Assembly: GCF_009379765.1 (NCBI RefSeq)
Contig: NZ_WHTD01000002.1
Span: forward strand, 62,001 to 126,000
Direction: 5' to 3'
Length of the DNA stretch: 64,000 nt
Source: Actinophytocola sp.
Lineage (GTDB): Bacteria > Actinomycetota > Actinomycetes > Mycobacteriales > Pseudonocardiaceae
Of this stretch, positions 17,022 to 25,234 are shown piece by piece. The position numbers were made by a program, and so were the translations under genes. A model generated the notes under the pieces. That model made no database searches. It had not been told where the DNA came from and saw only the letters and a list, made by a program, of their open reading frames with translations. How positions within the stretch are numbered: the first letter of the stretch is position 1; every line of letters starts with the position of its first letter.

Positions 17022-18179
17022 ATGACCGGCGCGTTCACCTCCGCGTCCCTAGGGCCGGTCACCCTGCGCAACCGCATCATCAAGGCCGCGACCTTCGAAG
17101 GCCGCACCCCCGACGCACTGGTCACCGACGCGCTGATCGACTTCCACCGCCAGCCGGCCCGTGGTGGCGTCGGGATGACCACCGTCGCCTACTGCGCCGT
17201 CTCCCCCGAGGGGCGCACGCACCGCCAGCAAATCTGGCTGCGCCCGGAGGCCGTGCCAGGCCTACGGAAACTGACCGACGCGATCCACGCCGAGGGTGCG
17301 GCGGTGGCCGCGCAGATCGGCCACGCCGGCCCGGTGGCCAACGCCGCGTCCAACCGCCTCCCAGCGCTCGGGCCCGGCACGAGCCTGTCCCCACTGAGCT
17401 TCCGGATCACCAAGGCGGCCACCCAGGCCGACCTCGACCGGATCGTCCACGCACACGCCGAGGCTGCCCGCCTCGCTGCCGAGTCCGGCTTCGACGCCAT
17501 CGAAATCCACTGTGGACACAACTACCTACTGAGCGCGTTCCTCAGCCCCCGGCTCAACAAGCGCGACGATCGCCACGGCGGCAGTCTCGCCAACCGCGCC
17601 CGTCTCACACTCGATGTCGCACGTGCGGTACGCGACGCCGTCGGGTCCCGCGTGGCCATCACCGCCAAACTCAACATGGACGACGGCGTGCGCGGCGGCC
17701 TCCACCCGGACGAGAGCGTCGAGGTCGCCCGCTGGCTCGAACAGGACGGCACGGTCGACGCCCTCGAACTCACCGCGGGCAGCTCCCTGCTCAACCCGAT
17801 GTACCTGTTCCACGGCGACGTGCCGATCCGCGAGTTCGCCAACGCGTTCCCCCCGCCCCTGCGCTGGGGCCTGCGGATCGGCGGACGGGCGTTCCTGCGC
17901 GAATACCCCTACCGGGAGGCCTACCTCCTCCAGCACGCCAGGCAGTACCGCCGCGAACTGACACTGCCGCTGATCCTGCTCGGCGGCATCACCCGCCGGG
18001 AGACCATGGACGCCGCCATCGCCGAAGGATTCGCCTTCGTCGCCATAGCCAGAGCACTGCTGCGCGAACCAGACCTCCCGAACCGCCTCCGGTCCACACC
18101 GGACACCTCATCGCTGTGCACCCACTGCAACAAGTGCATGCCCACGATCTACCGCGGCACACACTGTGTGCTCATCTGA
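17022..18179 (+). CDS. Old Yellow Enzyme-family NADH:flavin oxidoreductase
   Basis: The 385-residue protein is a TIM-barrel flavin oxidoreductase: GPVTLRNRI at the N-terminus, QIGHAG, the active-site region DAIEIHCGHNYLLSAFLSPRLN with the following DDRHGGSLANRARL, and FMN-binding LILLGGITRRET plus AFVAIARALLREP. It ends in a cysteine cluster (CTHCNKC, then a Cys eleven residues later) like the [4Fe-4S] motif of 2,4-dienoyl-CoA reductases, but stops there and lacks their second FAD/NADPH half. It could reduce enones or carry an iron-sulfur cluster reduced by a partner. It precedes the radical SAM gene. Confidence 0.82.
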   Translation: MTGAFTSASLGPVTLRNRIIKAATFEGRTPDALVTDALIDFHRQPARGGVGMTTVAYCAVSPEGRTHRQQIWLRPEAVPGLRKLTDAIHAEGAAVAAQIGHAGPVANAASNRLPALGPGTSLSPLSFRITKAATQADLDRIVHAHAEAARLAAESGFDAIEIHCGHNYLLSAFLSPRLNKRDDRHGGSLANRARLTLDVARAVRDAVGSRVAITAKLNMDDGVRGGLHPDESVEVARWLEQDGTVDALELTAGSSLLNPMYLFHGDVPIREFANAFPPPLRWGLRIGGRAFLREYPYREAYLLQHARQYRRELTLPLILLGGITRRETMDAAIAEGFAFVAIARALLREPDLPNRLRSTPDTSSLCTHCNKCMPTIYRGTHCVLI

Positions 18180-18205
18180 GGAAGATCCCTTGGTCCCACC
18201 GGGTC

Positions 18206-18219
18206 GGGACCAACGACCC
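18206..18219. promoter_or_regulatory. DosR-like box
   Basis: GGGACCAACGACCC is one of the best matches to the island's recurring palindrome. It is 69 bases upstream of the radical SAM gene start. Confidence 0.62.
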
Positions 18220-18288
18220 TGAACACCGTGGCGCCACCAGCGGCAGGCTCGGACGCATCAGTCTCACGCCAGTGGAGGTGAGCACCGA

Positions 18289-19848
18289 ATGCGGATCCGG
18301 TTCATCGAACCCCGTCCACCAGGCCACCACGTGTACGACCGAGCACTGCTACCGCGGTTGGGTTGCCCGCTGATGGCCACTATGCTGCGCGACCAGGGGC
18401 ACGACGTGTTCAGCTACTGCGAGGTGCTGGCGCCGGTGGACGTGACGGACTGCCTGCGGGCGGACCTGATCGGGATCTCCAGCACCACTTCGACCCAACC
18501 CCACGCCTACCACCTCGCCGAGGAGTTCGAGGCCGCCGGCGTCCCGGTCGTCCTCGGCGGCTCGCACGTGACCTTCCTGCCTAATGAAGCACTCGAACAC
18601 GCCAGCTACGTCGTACGCGGCGAAGGCGAGCAGACCATCCGTGAACTCGTGGCCGCGCTGAAACGGGAGGCGCCCCTTACCGACATCGGCGGTCTGTCGT
18701 GGCGCGACAGCGACGGGCGGGCCCACCACAATCCACCCCGCCCACGCTGCTCGCAGGCCCAGTTCGAGGCGCTGCCGATCCCCGACCTGTCCCTCATCGC
18801 CGGCTACGAGCGCATGACGACCAAGCCGCTGATGACCCAGTGGGGCTGCCCGTTCGACTGCGAGTTCTGCGCCGTGACCGCCATGTTCTCCCGGCACGTG
18901 CGCTACCGGCGCACCGACCAGATCCTCGCCGAACTGGCCGGACTGAACAGCGAGAGCGTCTTCTTCCACGACGACCTGTTCGTGGTCAACAAGGACCGCA
19001 CCCGCGACCTGCTACGCGGCATGATCGACGACGACCTCACTCCGCAGTGGCTCGCACAGGTCCGTGCCGCCGAGACGGTGTTCGCGTCGAAGAAGACCCG
19101 CGAGCCCGACCACGAGTTGCTGCGGCTGATGCACGACGCCGGGTGCGCGATGGCGATGGTCGGCTTCGAAAGCGTCTCCGAGGAGTCACTGCGGCAGCTG
19201 AACAAGAAACAGACCGTCCGCGACATCGTCGACGCCGTCGACCTGTTCCACGCCCACGGGATCATGGTGCACGGCATGTTCGTCACCGGAATCGACACCG
19301 ACACCGTCGAACAGATCGACCGCACCGTGACCTTCGCCGAACACGTCGGGATCGACACCATCCAACTCATGATCGAAACACCGCTACCTGGCACCCGCCT
19401 CTACCAGCGAGCACAGGCCGAGGGCCGGATCTTCACCGACGACTGGGCGTACTTCGACGGGCACCACGCCGTGATGCGACCCGCCCAGATGCACCCACGC
19501 GACCTGCAACTCACCACACTGCACGCGATGCAACGCTTCTACTCACTGCCCAACATCGTGCTCCCGACGGTGCGCACCCTGCTGCGGCGCGCCCCCGAAC
19601 TCGTCAGGATCGCGCTGCGCAACCACCTGCCCGCCCGGTTCCCCGCACTCGCATCCCTCGCCTGGAACCACCGCTGGCAACAACTACTCACCGAACTCGA
19701 ACTGCACCTCCCGGAACCGGACTGGCGCACCATCCAGGACGCCTTCGCCGTGCCGCTCCTGCGCGCGTACGGACGCAGCCAACTCACCGCCTGGCAAGCG
19801 CAGCCACATTCGCGCGCACACCTCGACCGCCTGGCCGCACTCCCCTGA
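18289..19848 (+). CDS. B12-binding radical SAM protein
   Basis: The 519-residue protein has an N-terminal cobalamin-binding fold (LPRLGCPLMATMLRDQGHDV, ISSTTSTQ, VVLGGSHVTFLP and VRGEGE) and a radical SAM barrel with the cluster motif CPFDCEFCAV near residue 186. The C-terminal 150 residues are helical. This is the layout of BchE/HpnP/HpnR-like methyltransferases and cyclases. The substrate cannot be read from sequence; a DosR-like box upstream suggests low-oxygen induction, consistent with oxygen-sensitive chemistry. GC-rich and intact. Confidence 0.85.
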   Translation: MRIRFIEPRPPGHHVYDRALLPRLGCPLMATMLRDQGHDVFSYCEVLAPVDVTDCLRADLIGISSTTSTQPHAYHLAEEFEAAGVPVVLGGSHVTFLPNEALEHASYVVRGEGEQTIRELVAALKREAPLTDIGGLSWRDSDGRAHHNPPRPRCSQAQFEALPIPDLSLIAGYERMTTKPLMTQWGCPFDCEFCAVTAMFSRHVRYRRTDQILAELAGLNSESVFFHDDLFVVNKDRTRDLLRGMIDDDLTPQWLAQVRAAETVFASKKTREPDHELLRLMHDAGCAMAMVGFESVSEESLRQLNKKQTVRDIVDAVDLFHAHGIMVHGMFVTGIDTDTVEQIDRTVTFAEHVGIDTIQLMIETPLPGTRLYQRAQAEGRIFTDDWAYFDGHHAVMRPAQMHPRDLQLTTLHAMQRFYSLPNIVLPTVRTLLRRAPELVRIALRNHLPARFPALASLAWNHRWQQLLTELELHLPEPDWRTIQDAFAVPLLRAYGRSQLTAWQAQPHSRAHLDRLAALP

Positions 19849-19860
19849 TCCAGGCCGGCC

Positions 19861-20074
19861 GCCACGGGCCGAAAGTCCATAGTGGCTTGATGACCTGTTT
19901 CCCATGAACTGAGGCCTTTCGGCTCCTGACACCGCCCACGGCCCGGGCGATCCTGGCGACTGCCAGCCCGGTACGGCGCGACACCTTCGGTCCTTGACCA
20001 CCGGCCTGGTTCCCGCCAGGGCCGGCACCCGGGTGGTTCAGGACGCGCATTCCCCCACCGTCCTGAACCACCCC
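19861..20074. repeat. Long direct repeat, copy 2
   Basis: This is the partner of 12246-12458. It starts with GGGCCGAAAGTCCA (19866-19879), a near-perfect DosR-like box, contains a weaker AGGCCTTTCGGCTC (19912-19925) and ends with a 14-bp hairpin, GGGTGGTTCAGGAC at 20031 and GTCCTGAACCACCC at 20060. It begins 12 bases after the radical SAM stop. Confidence 0.85.
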
Positions 20075-20089
20075 CATTCCCTCCTGTCC

Positions 20090-20320
20090 TGCCGGAACCG
20101 GTTGCCGACGCCGACCACGCCTGGCAGGGCGTGCACCGTCCGTACGGCACGTACAGCTGCGGCTCGGGATGCCGGTCGCTCGTTGTCCTCGACCAGCAAC
20201 CGGCGCGCACGCGTTCGGCCAGCCGCCGGACGACTTCGGTGATCGGTGCGCGAGCCTCGATCGTGACCACGGCTTTCGCGCCGGCCATGCCGGTCTCCGG
20301 CCGGCTCGGCCACACCGCGA
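20090..20320 (-). pseudogene. Possible CBS-BON relic
   Basis: Downstream of the nitroreductase, one frame reads VVTIEARAPITEVVRRLAER, like the start of a CBS motif, and another reads RRLLVEDNERP and later VRTVHALPGVVGVGNRF, like the end of a CBS motif plus a BON domain. No single frame or start joins them. Probably a decayed relative of the CBS-BON gene at 5417-6121. Confidence 0.4.
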
Positions 20321-20338
20321 TCACTTGCCCGTGATCGG

Positions 20339-21304
20339 TTACGCCCCCGTATACCGGCAGACCGCACGCACCGGGCGTCGTGGTGTGGGCGCTGTCTCCT
20401 GGCCGTACCCGAACCGCAGCACCGCCTGTGGCTGGCCGATCCGGGTCGCCTGGGCCCGAAGAGCGCGCCTCGCCCAGGCGACCTCGACCAACGGGGAGAG
20501 GAACGACGCACTCACACCAGAAGACGTACCGGTGAGCAGGACGCGCTGCAACGCCTGTCCAGCTCGCACCACGTCCTGGCTGATGTCGCTCGGCGACACC
20601 AGAACGCCGACCAGCGGAAGCGGCCGGAGCGCGACCGCGTCCAGCTTGAACGGCCCCGCGTCGGCCAGACCGTCGGCCCTGGGGCGCGGACCACCCAACG
20701 CCACCGGCACACCCTCGTCACGGCCCGCGAAGCTGGTGGCCCAGTAGGACAGCTCCACACAGAACTCGGCGTCCCGACGCTGGCGGTCCTCCGCCTCCGC
20801 CAGCAGGGCCACGACGGCGTCGAGCCGGGCCGGGTCGTCCACGACCAGCAACCGCGCGCCTTCGAGGGCCGCCGCACGGGCCAGGGCACCGCGGATCTCG
20901 TCGGACACCGGTCGTTCGGTGAAGACCCGCCGGTTGGTGTGCCGCTGGTCCACCGCTGCGGCCAGCATGTGGTCCTCCGTAGTCGGCACGCATGCTCCGG
21001 TGAGCCACACCGTGGCCAGTTGGTCGGGTTTCCCGATCGGGCGCAGGTCCACCGCGGTCGCCTGTCCAGCCGCTTGCAGGGCGACACGAAGGTTGAACAG
21101 CGCCGCGCCGCACGCCAGCCGGGCCTCCCTGCCTTCGGGGTCCGCGGCGCGGAGGATCCGGCTCCGGTCCAGCAGCACGTCGATCCGGCCGGCGCGCACC
21201 TCGAACCGCCAGGGTTGGGTGTTGTGCGGGGACGGCGCGCGGACGGCCGACGCCAGAGCCGTGTCGATCACGTCCGTCAACTGCCCGGCGTGTCCGGTAG
21301 TCAT
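20339..21304 (-). CDS. Acg-family nitroreductase-like protein
   Basis: The 321-residue protein shows RAPSPHNTQPWRF near residue 20, the hallmark of the Acg family (Rv2032, Rv3131), DosR-induced flavin-binding proteins with a nitroreductase fold. Other family parts are RHTNRRVFTERPV and RIGQPQAVLRFGYG. Acg of mycobacteria is thought to sequester flavin. ATG at 21304 is chosen because the conserved part starts 20 residues later; the frame runs on upstream as a shadow of the divergent regulator. It diverges from the DosR-like gene with two boxes between. Confidence 0.82.
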   Translation of the reverse strand: MTTGHAGQLTDVIDTALASAVRAPSPHNTQPWRFEVRAGRIDVLLDRSRILRAADPEGREARLACGAALFNLRVALQAAGQATAVDLRPIGKPDQLATVWLTGACVPTTEDHMLAAAVDQRHTNRRVFTERPVSDEIRGALARAAALEGARLLVVDDPARLDAVVALLAEAEDRQRRDAEFCVELSYWATSFAGRDEGVPVALGGPRPRADGLADAGPFKLDAVALRPLPLVGVLVSPSDISQDVVRAGQALQRVLLTGTSSGVSASFLSPLVEVAWARRALRAQATRIGQPQAVLRFGYGQETAPTPRRPVRAVCRYTGA

Positions 21305-21398
21305 GGTGACACCTCGTACTTCGTGCGGGACCCTCCCACACATCCACCGTTCTCGAGATGGGAACTCGCCGCCAAGGTCGGGAAGTCTCTTTCCCCAG

Positions 21399-21429
21399 GG
21401 GCCCTTCGACCTCACGGGCCTTTGTACCC
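21399..21429. promoter_or_regulatory. Paired DosR-like boxes
   Basis: GGGCCCTTCGACCT (21399-21412) and GGGCCTTTGTACCC (21416-21429) are two tandem box-like sequences between the divergent acg-like gene (start 21304) and the response regulator gene (start 21531). They would allow autoregulation. Confidence 0.5.
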
Positions 21430-21530
21430 TGGTCTGACGGGTCTCATGACCACCACACCGGCGGATGGCCGCGCATAACCTCGGCATCGGACAAGGTGAC
21501 CACACCGTCCGAGCTGTCGAGGAGGTGGCG

Positions 21531-22175
21531 ATGGGAGTCCAGGTGTTCCTGGTCGACGACTGCGAGCTGGTACGGCGCGGCGTCGCCGATCTCCTGGCTG
21601 AGGAGCCGGATCTGCGGGTCGTGGGAGGGGCGGCCTCGGTTGCCGAGGCGCTGGAGCGGGTGCCGATGAGCGGCGCCGACGTGGCGGTGCTGGATGTCCG
21701 GTTGGCTGACGGCGACGGGATCGAACTGTGCCAGGAACTTCGTGCGCGGTTGCCCGGTCTGCGGTGCCTCGTGCTGACCGCGGACGATGACGACACGACG
21801 CTGTTCAACGCGATCATGGCGGGGGCTGCCGGCGTGGTGCTCAAAGGGGTGCACGGGGCTGAGCTGATCGAGGCGATCCGCACGGTGGGCGCCGGCGGGT
21901 CGCTGCTCGACACCCACCTTGCCACCGTCTTTCTCGATCGCGTCCGGTCAGAACGGGAGCGCACGGATCAACTGGCCACACTGTCGAGCCAGGAACGGAT
22001 CGTGTTCGACCTCATCGGCGAGGGTCTGACCAATCGGCAGATCGGCGACCGGATGTCACTGACCGAGAAGACGGTCAAGAACTACGTGTCGCGGGTCCTG
22101 GCGAAGCTCGGCCTGCGGCGCAGGGCCCAGGTGGCCGCACTGGTAGCCCGGCTGCGCGTGTCCGGGCGGCACTGA
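21531..22175 (+). CDS. devR: DosR/DevR-like response regulator
   Basis: The 214-residue protein has a receiver domain (acidic pair at residues 9-10, phospho-acceptor Asp55 in VAVLDVRL, Thr83, Lys105) and a LuxR/NarL helix-turn-helix. Its recognition segment LTEKTVKNYVSRVLAKLGL is nearly the same as that of mycobacterial DosR. ATG at 21531 follows GAGGAGG. It is therefore the likely activator that binds the GGGAC-type boxes of this window. No sensor kinase of the DosS/DosT type is encoded nearby, so the signal source is outside. A broken paralogue is at 12503-12660. Confidence 0.88.
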   Translation: MGVQVFLVDDCELVRRGVADLLAEEPDLRVVGGAASVAEALERVPMSGADVAVLDVRLADGDGIELCQELRARLPGLRCLVLTADDDDTTLFNAIMAGAAGVVLKGVHGAELIEAIRTVGAGGSLLDTHLATVFLDRVRSERERTDQLATLSSQERIVFDLIGEGLTNRQIGDRMSLTEKTVKNYVSRVLAKLGLRRRAQVAALVARLRVSGRH

Positions 22176-22219
22176 CTGCTCCGAAGGTAGTTCCGAATCA
22201 CCGTCCGGGTATTCCGACA

Positions 22220-22624
22220 GTGACCAACGCCCCGCACCTTGAGGCACAACAGCCCTGTCCGGACCGGCCGCCGGCGGCGGAGTGTGGTCGTGTGAGACGA
22301 GTGCTGGTGGTGTGCGCCGGCGGAACGGAACCGGCCAGGAGCGCGGCCCGGGCTATCGACGAGGAAATGTCCGGCCGGGGATTGGCCGTGGATGTTCACG
22401 ATGAACGCGATCTGCCTCTGCTCGATATCTACGACGCCGTCGTGCGTGTGACGGCCGGCGTCGCGGCTGGCACCGCGGCGGACGGTTGCTGCCCCCGCTG
22501 CGGCTGCCCGCACCCAGTACTGGCGGCGCTGCTGCCCGGCGACACCGAGATCCGCCTCTGGGCGGCCGAACTCGCCGACGCCCTGGTAGCCAGCACAGCC
22601 CACCCGGCGAAAGGACGCAGATGA
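22220..22624 (+). CDS. Small protein with flavodoxin-like N-terminus
   Basis: The product (134 residues from GTG 22220; 110 from GTG 22292) has one recognisable segment, RRVLVVCAGGTEPARSAARAIDEEM, like the first strand-loop-helix of flavodoxin or CheY-like Rossmann folds, and a CCPRCGC cysteine cluster near its middle. I do not recognise a family. It overlaps the following Acg-type gene as ATGA, so the two are co-translated and may work together. Confidence 0.5.
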   Translation: MTNAPHLEAQQPCPDRPPAAECGRVRRVLVVCAGGTEPARSAARAIDEEMSGRGLAVDVHDERDLPLLDIYDAVVRVTAGVAAGTAADGCCPRCGCPHPVLAALLPGDTEIRLWAAELADALVASTAHPAKGRR

Positions 22625-23637
22625 CCGCGACCCGCCCGGATCATCAGACCGTGCACAGGGCGATCGCCCTGGCCTCCCGTGCACCCTCGGTGCACAACAC
22701 CCAGCCCTGGCGGTGGCTGCTCGGCAACCACACGCTGCACCTGATGGCCGACCGTACCCGCCACCTGCCGGCCACCGACCCGGACGGCCGAGATCTGCTG
22801 ATCAGCTGTGGCGCGATGCTGCACCATCTGTGTGTCGCGCTGGCCGCGCTCGGCTGGGGCAGCAAGGTGCACCACATCCCCAACGGCGGCGACCCCGCCC
22901 ATCTCGCCGCCGTCGAACCACACCTGCGACCACCTGCCGAACAGGACATCGCGCTCGCCGCGGCCATTCCCCGCAGGCGGACAGACCGCAGGCGTTTCTC
23001 CTCCTGGCCGGTCCCGCCCGGCCATCTCGAGCTGATGGCCCAGCGCGCCCGCCAGGCCGGCGCGCTGCTCGTCCCGGTCACCACGGACCTGCGGTGCCAG
23101 CTCACCGACGCGATCGCCGAAGCCACCACCCGGCAGGAGAGCAGCCCCGAGTACAGCTCGGAACTGGCGCTGTGGAGCGGCCGCGGCTCGCTCGCCGCGG
23201 ACGGTGTGCTGGCCGGCAGCACCCCGGGACGGTCCAGCATCCACGGGGACACCCGGATGCGCACATTCCCGGGCGGGATCCTCGCGGAACCTCCCGGCGA
23301 GGATCAGGAAGACGACGCGGGAGAGTTGCTCGTGCTGGCCACCCGGACCGACGACCCGAAATCCCGGCTACGGGCCGGAGAAGCGGCCAGCGCCGTGCTA
23401 CTGACCGCAACCGACCTGATGCTGGCCACCTGTCCGCTGTCGCAGGCCCTCGAGGTCGCCGACACGCGTGCGAAGATCCAGGAGCACGTGCTCGGCGGCG
23501 CGGCCGTGCCGCAACTGATCCTGCGGGTGGGCTGGGCACCCGTCGCCGCGGAACCCCTCCCGCGAACTCCGCGCAGGCCGATGGAGGAGATCACCGGCCT
23601 CCTGCCCGGCACAGGTTCGCAACACCTCGGGAACTGA
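22621..23637 (+). CDS. Acg-family nitroreductase-like protein, second copy
   Basis: The 338-residue protein has SRAPSVHNTQPWRWLL at residues 18-33 and RRRTDRRRFSSWPVPP, typical of Rv3131/Acg proteins, with C-terminal PQLILRVGWAP. It is distinct from the neighbouring copy at 20339. These flavin-binding nitroreductase-fold proteins often lack oxidoreductase activity. ATG at 22621 overlaps the upstream gene; longer frames through it are not real. Confidence 0.82.
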   Translation: MTATRPDHQTVHRAIALASRAPSVHNTQPWRWLLGNHTLHLMADRTRHLPATDPDGRDLLISCGAMLHHLCVALAALGWGSKVHHIPNGGDPAHLAAVEPHLRPPAEQDIALAAAIPRRRTDRRRFSSWPVPPGHLELMAQRARQAGALLVPVTTDLRCQLTDAIAEATTRQESSPEYSSELALWSGRGSLAADGVLAGSTPGRSSIHGDTRMRTFPGGILAEPPGEDQEDDAGELLVLATRTDDPKSRLRAGEAASAVLLTATDLMLATCPLSQALEVADTRAKIQEHVLGGAAVPQLILRVGWAPVAAEPLPRTPRRPMEEITGLLPGTGSQHLGN

Positions 23638-23774
23638 CCTCACGACACCGCTGGCCCAACCGGGGCGCGGACGACCTGCGCCCAGCCATGACCGTCGACT
23701 CGCCGGGCTCATGTACCCCCGCACCACCGACGGCTGCCGGTACCCGTTTCAGGGCCAGAAGTACCGGGAGGTCA

Positions 23775-23788
23775 CGGCCCTCGGTCCC
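23775..23788. promoter_or_regulatory. DosR-like box
   Basis: CGGCCCTCGGTCCC (reverse GGGACCGAGGGCCG) lies 66 bases upstream of the 25-codon reading frame that leads into galT. Confidence 0.48.
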
Positions 23789-23853
23789 TATCCGCCACTC
23801 GCCGCCGGGGGTTGCCTGGGTGATGGGTTTCCCCACTGACACAGGAGTTGGCC

Positions 23854-23931
23854 ATGACCACCTTGAACGTCATCAAGGCCGGCACGGGCGGGTGTGTCGG
23901 CCGTGTCGGCCCCGGGAAGCGGGTGCCGTGA
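23854..23931 (+). pseudogene. 25-residue ORF: FBPase-type N-terminal relic or leader
   Basis: ATG at 23854 with AGGAG upstream opens MTTLNVIKAGTGGCVG and stops at TGA overlapping the galT ATG (TGATG). The opening resembles the N-terminus of archaeal-type (type V) fructose-1,6-bisphosphate aldolase/phosphatase, in which an early VIKADVGG motif is conserved. The rest of the enzyme is gone. It may survive as a leader that couples ribosomes into galT. Confidence 0.5.
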
Positions 23932-24863
23932 TGTCGATCCGGCAATGGACCGGCGGGGAGTTGCGCCTTGCCCCGTGGACGAACGAGTGGGTCATTGTGG
24001 CGCCGGCACGAGCGTCGGGAACCCGTGAGACCACCGGCGCGTGCCCGTTCTGCCCTGGCCCCGGCGAGGACACCCCACCCGAACGCTGGCGACTGTCCAC
24101 TCCAGACGGTTCGGGGTGGCGCGTTCGGGCGGTCACCAACCGGTACGCGCTGTCCGACCACCACGAGGTCGTGATCGAGTCCCCTCAGCACGGCTGGGAC
24201 CTCACCACGGCGACCACGGCGGAAGTCGTGGACGTGCTGACCGCGTGGCAGGTGCGCCACCGCGCACTGCGTGCCGGTGCCGCCGAGGTCGTGGTCTTCC
24301 GCAACAGGGGCGAGGCGGCCGGCAGCTCCCTGGCCCACCCGCACTCGCAGGTGCTCGGGCTGCCCGTGCTGTCCGGGGTCACCGCACGGAACGTCGCGGT
24401 CGCACGCGATCACCACCACCGGACGGGACGGCGACTCGTCGAGGACATCGTCGAAGCCGAGCTGGCACACGGCGAACGCGTCGTGCACACCGATGCCGGA
24501 GCGACGGCCTTCGTGCCGATCGCGCCCGCCACCGAGTTCGAGACGCGGATCGTGCCGAGCACCTACCGGGCGGACTTCGGCGCCGCGACGCTGGACGAGT
24601 TGGCCACTGCGGCCGACAGCCTGCGCACGGTCCTCGCCGCCCTGCGCGCCGTGCTCGTCGACCCCGCCTACAACCTCGTCCTGCACACCGCACCGACGAC
24701 ATGGACGTCGGCGCCGTTCCTGGCATGGCACCTACAGGTCCTGCCCCGGCTGACCACACCGGCCGGCCTCGAGGTGGCGACCGGCATCCCGGTCCTCACC
24801 ACCCGACCAGAAGACTGCGCGGCCCGCCTGCGTACCGCGCTACCGGTCGACGCCGCGCGCTGA
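23931..24863 (+). CDS. galT: Galactose-1-phosphate uridylyltransferase family protein
   Basis: The 310-residue protein has zinc ligands in CPFCPG (residues about 33-38) and the catalytic HIT-like motif HPHSQ near residue 146, as in GalT, which exchanges UMP between hexose 1-phosphates. It is somewhat short compared with GalT of E. coli (348). Relatives annotated GalT in actinomycetes can be phosphorylases of other nucleotides, so the substrate is not certain. The ATG overlaps the stop of a short upstream ORF. Confidence 0.8.
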   Translation: MSIRQWTGGELRLAPWTNEWVIVAPARASGTRETTGACPFCPGPGEDTPPERWRLSTPDGSGWRVRAVTNRYALSDHHEVVIESPQHGWDLTTATTAEVVDVLTAWQVRHRALRAGAAEVVVFRNRGEAAGSSLAHPHSQVLGLPVLSGVTARNVAVARDHHHRTGRRLVEDIVEAELAHGERVVHTDAGATAFVPIAPATEFETRIVPSTYRADFGAATLDELATAADSLRTVLAALRAVLVDPAYNLVLHTAPTTWTSAPFLAWHLQVLPRLTTPAGLEVATGIPVLTTRPEDCAARLRTALPVDAAR

Positions 24864-24879
24864 GATAGGAGGGTTCGAC

Positions 24880-25116
24880 ATGTGGTACTGGCACCACGAC
24901 TACGGCTGGGGCTGGCTCGGCGCTGTCACGATGATCGTGACGATGGTGCTCCTCTGGGGCGGCCTCATCACGGTCGTCATCATTCTCCTACGCCGCTTCA
25001 ACCACCCAGCTGGCGGACCGGACGCCGACAAGATCCTCGACGAACGGTTCGCCCGCGGCGAGATCGACGAGGAAGAACTGACGAAACGCCGCGCCGCACT
25101 GCACAACAGGACCTGA
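24880..25116 (+). CDS. SHOCT-domain small membrane protein
   Basis: The 78-residue protein has an aromatic N-terminus (WYWHHDYGWGW), one membrane helix (residues about 17-38) and a C-terminal SHOCT motif (ILDERFARGEIDEEELTKRR). SHOCT domains are short oligomerisation or docking helices in many actinobacterial membrane proteins. The ATG follows AGGAGG. It is 16 bases after galT and probably co-transcribed. Role unknown. Confidence 0.82.
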   Translation: MWYWHHDYGWGWLGAVTMIVTMVLLWGGLITVVIILLRRFNHPAGGPDADKILDERFARGEIDEEELTKRRAALHNRT

Positions 25117-25134
25117 GCACGAGCAGCAGGGATG

Positions 25135-25148
25135 GGGACCTTGTGCCC
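25135..25148. promoter_or_regulatory. DosR-like box
   Basis: GGGACCTTGTGCCC keeps both outer half-sites. It is 86 bases upstream of the PPOX-like gene start. Confidence 0.5.
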
Positions 25149-25234
25149 TGTCAAGCCGGGTCGGGAGTCGGTGGGCGATGGCTGGCTCACGAATGACGCT
25201 GGAGGCAGGAACGCCAACAGGGACAGGTGAACGC

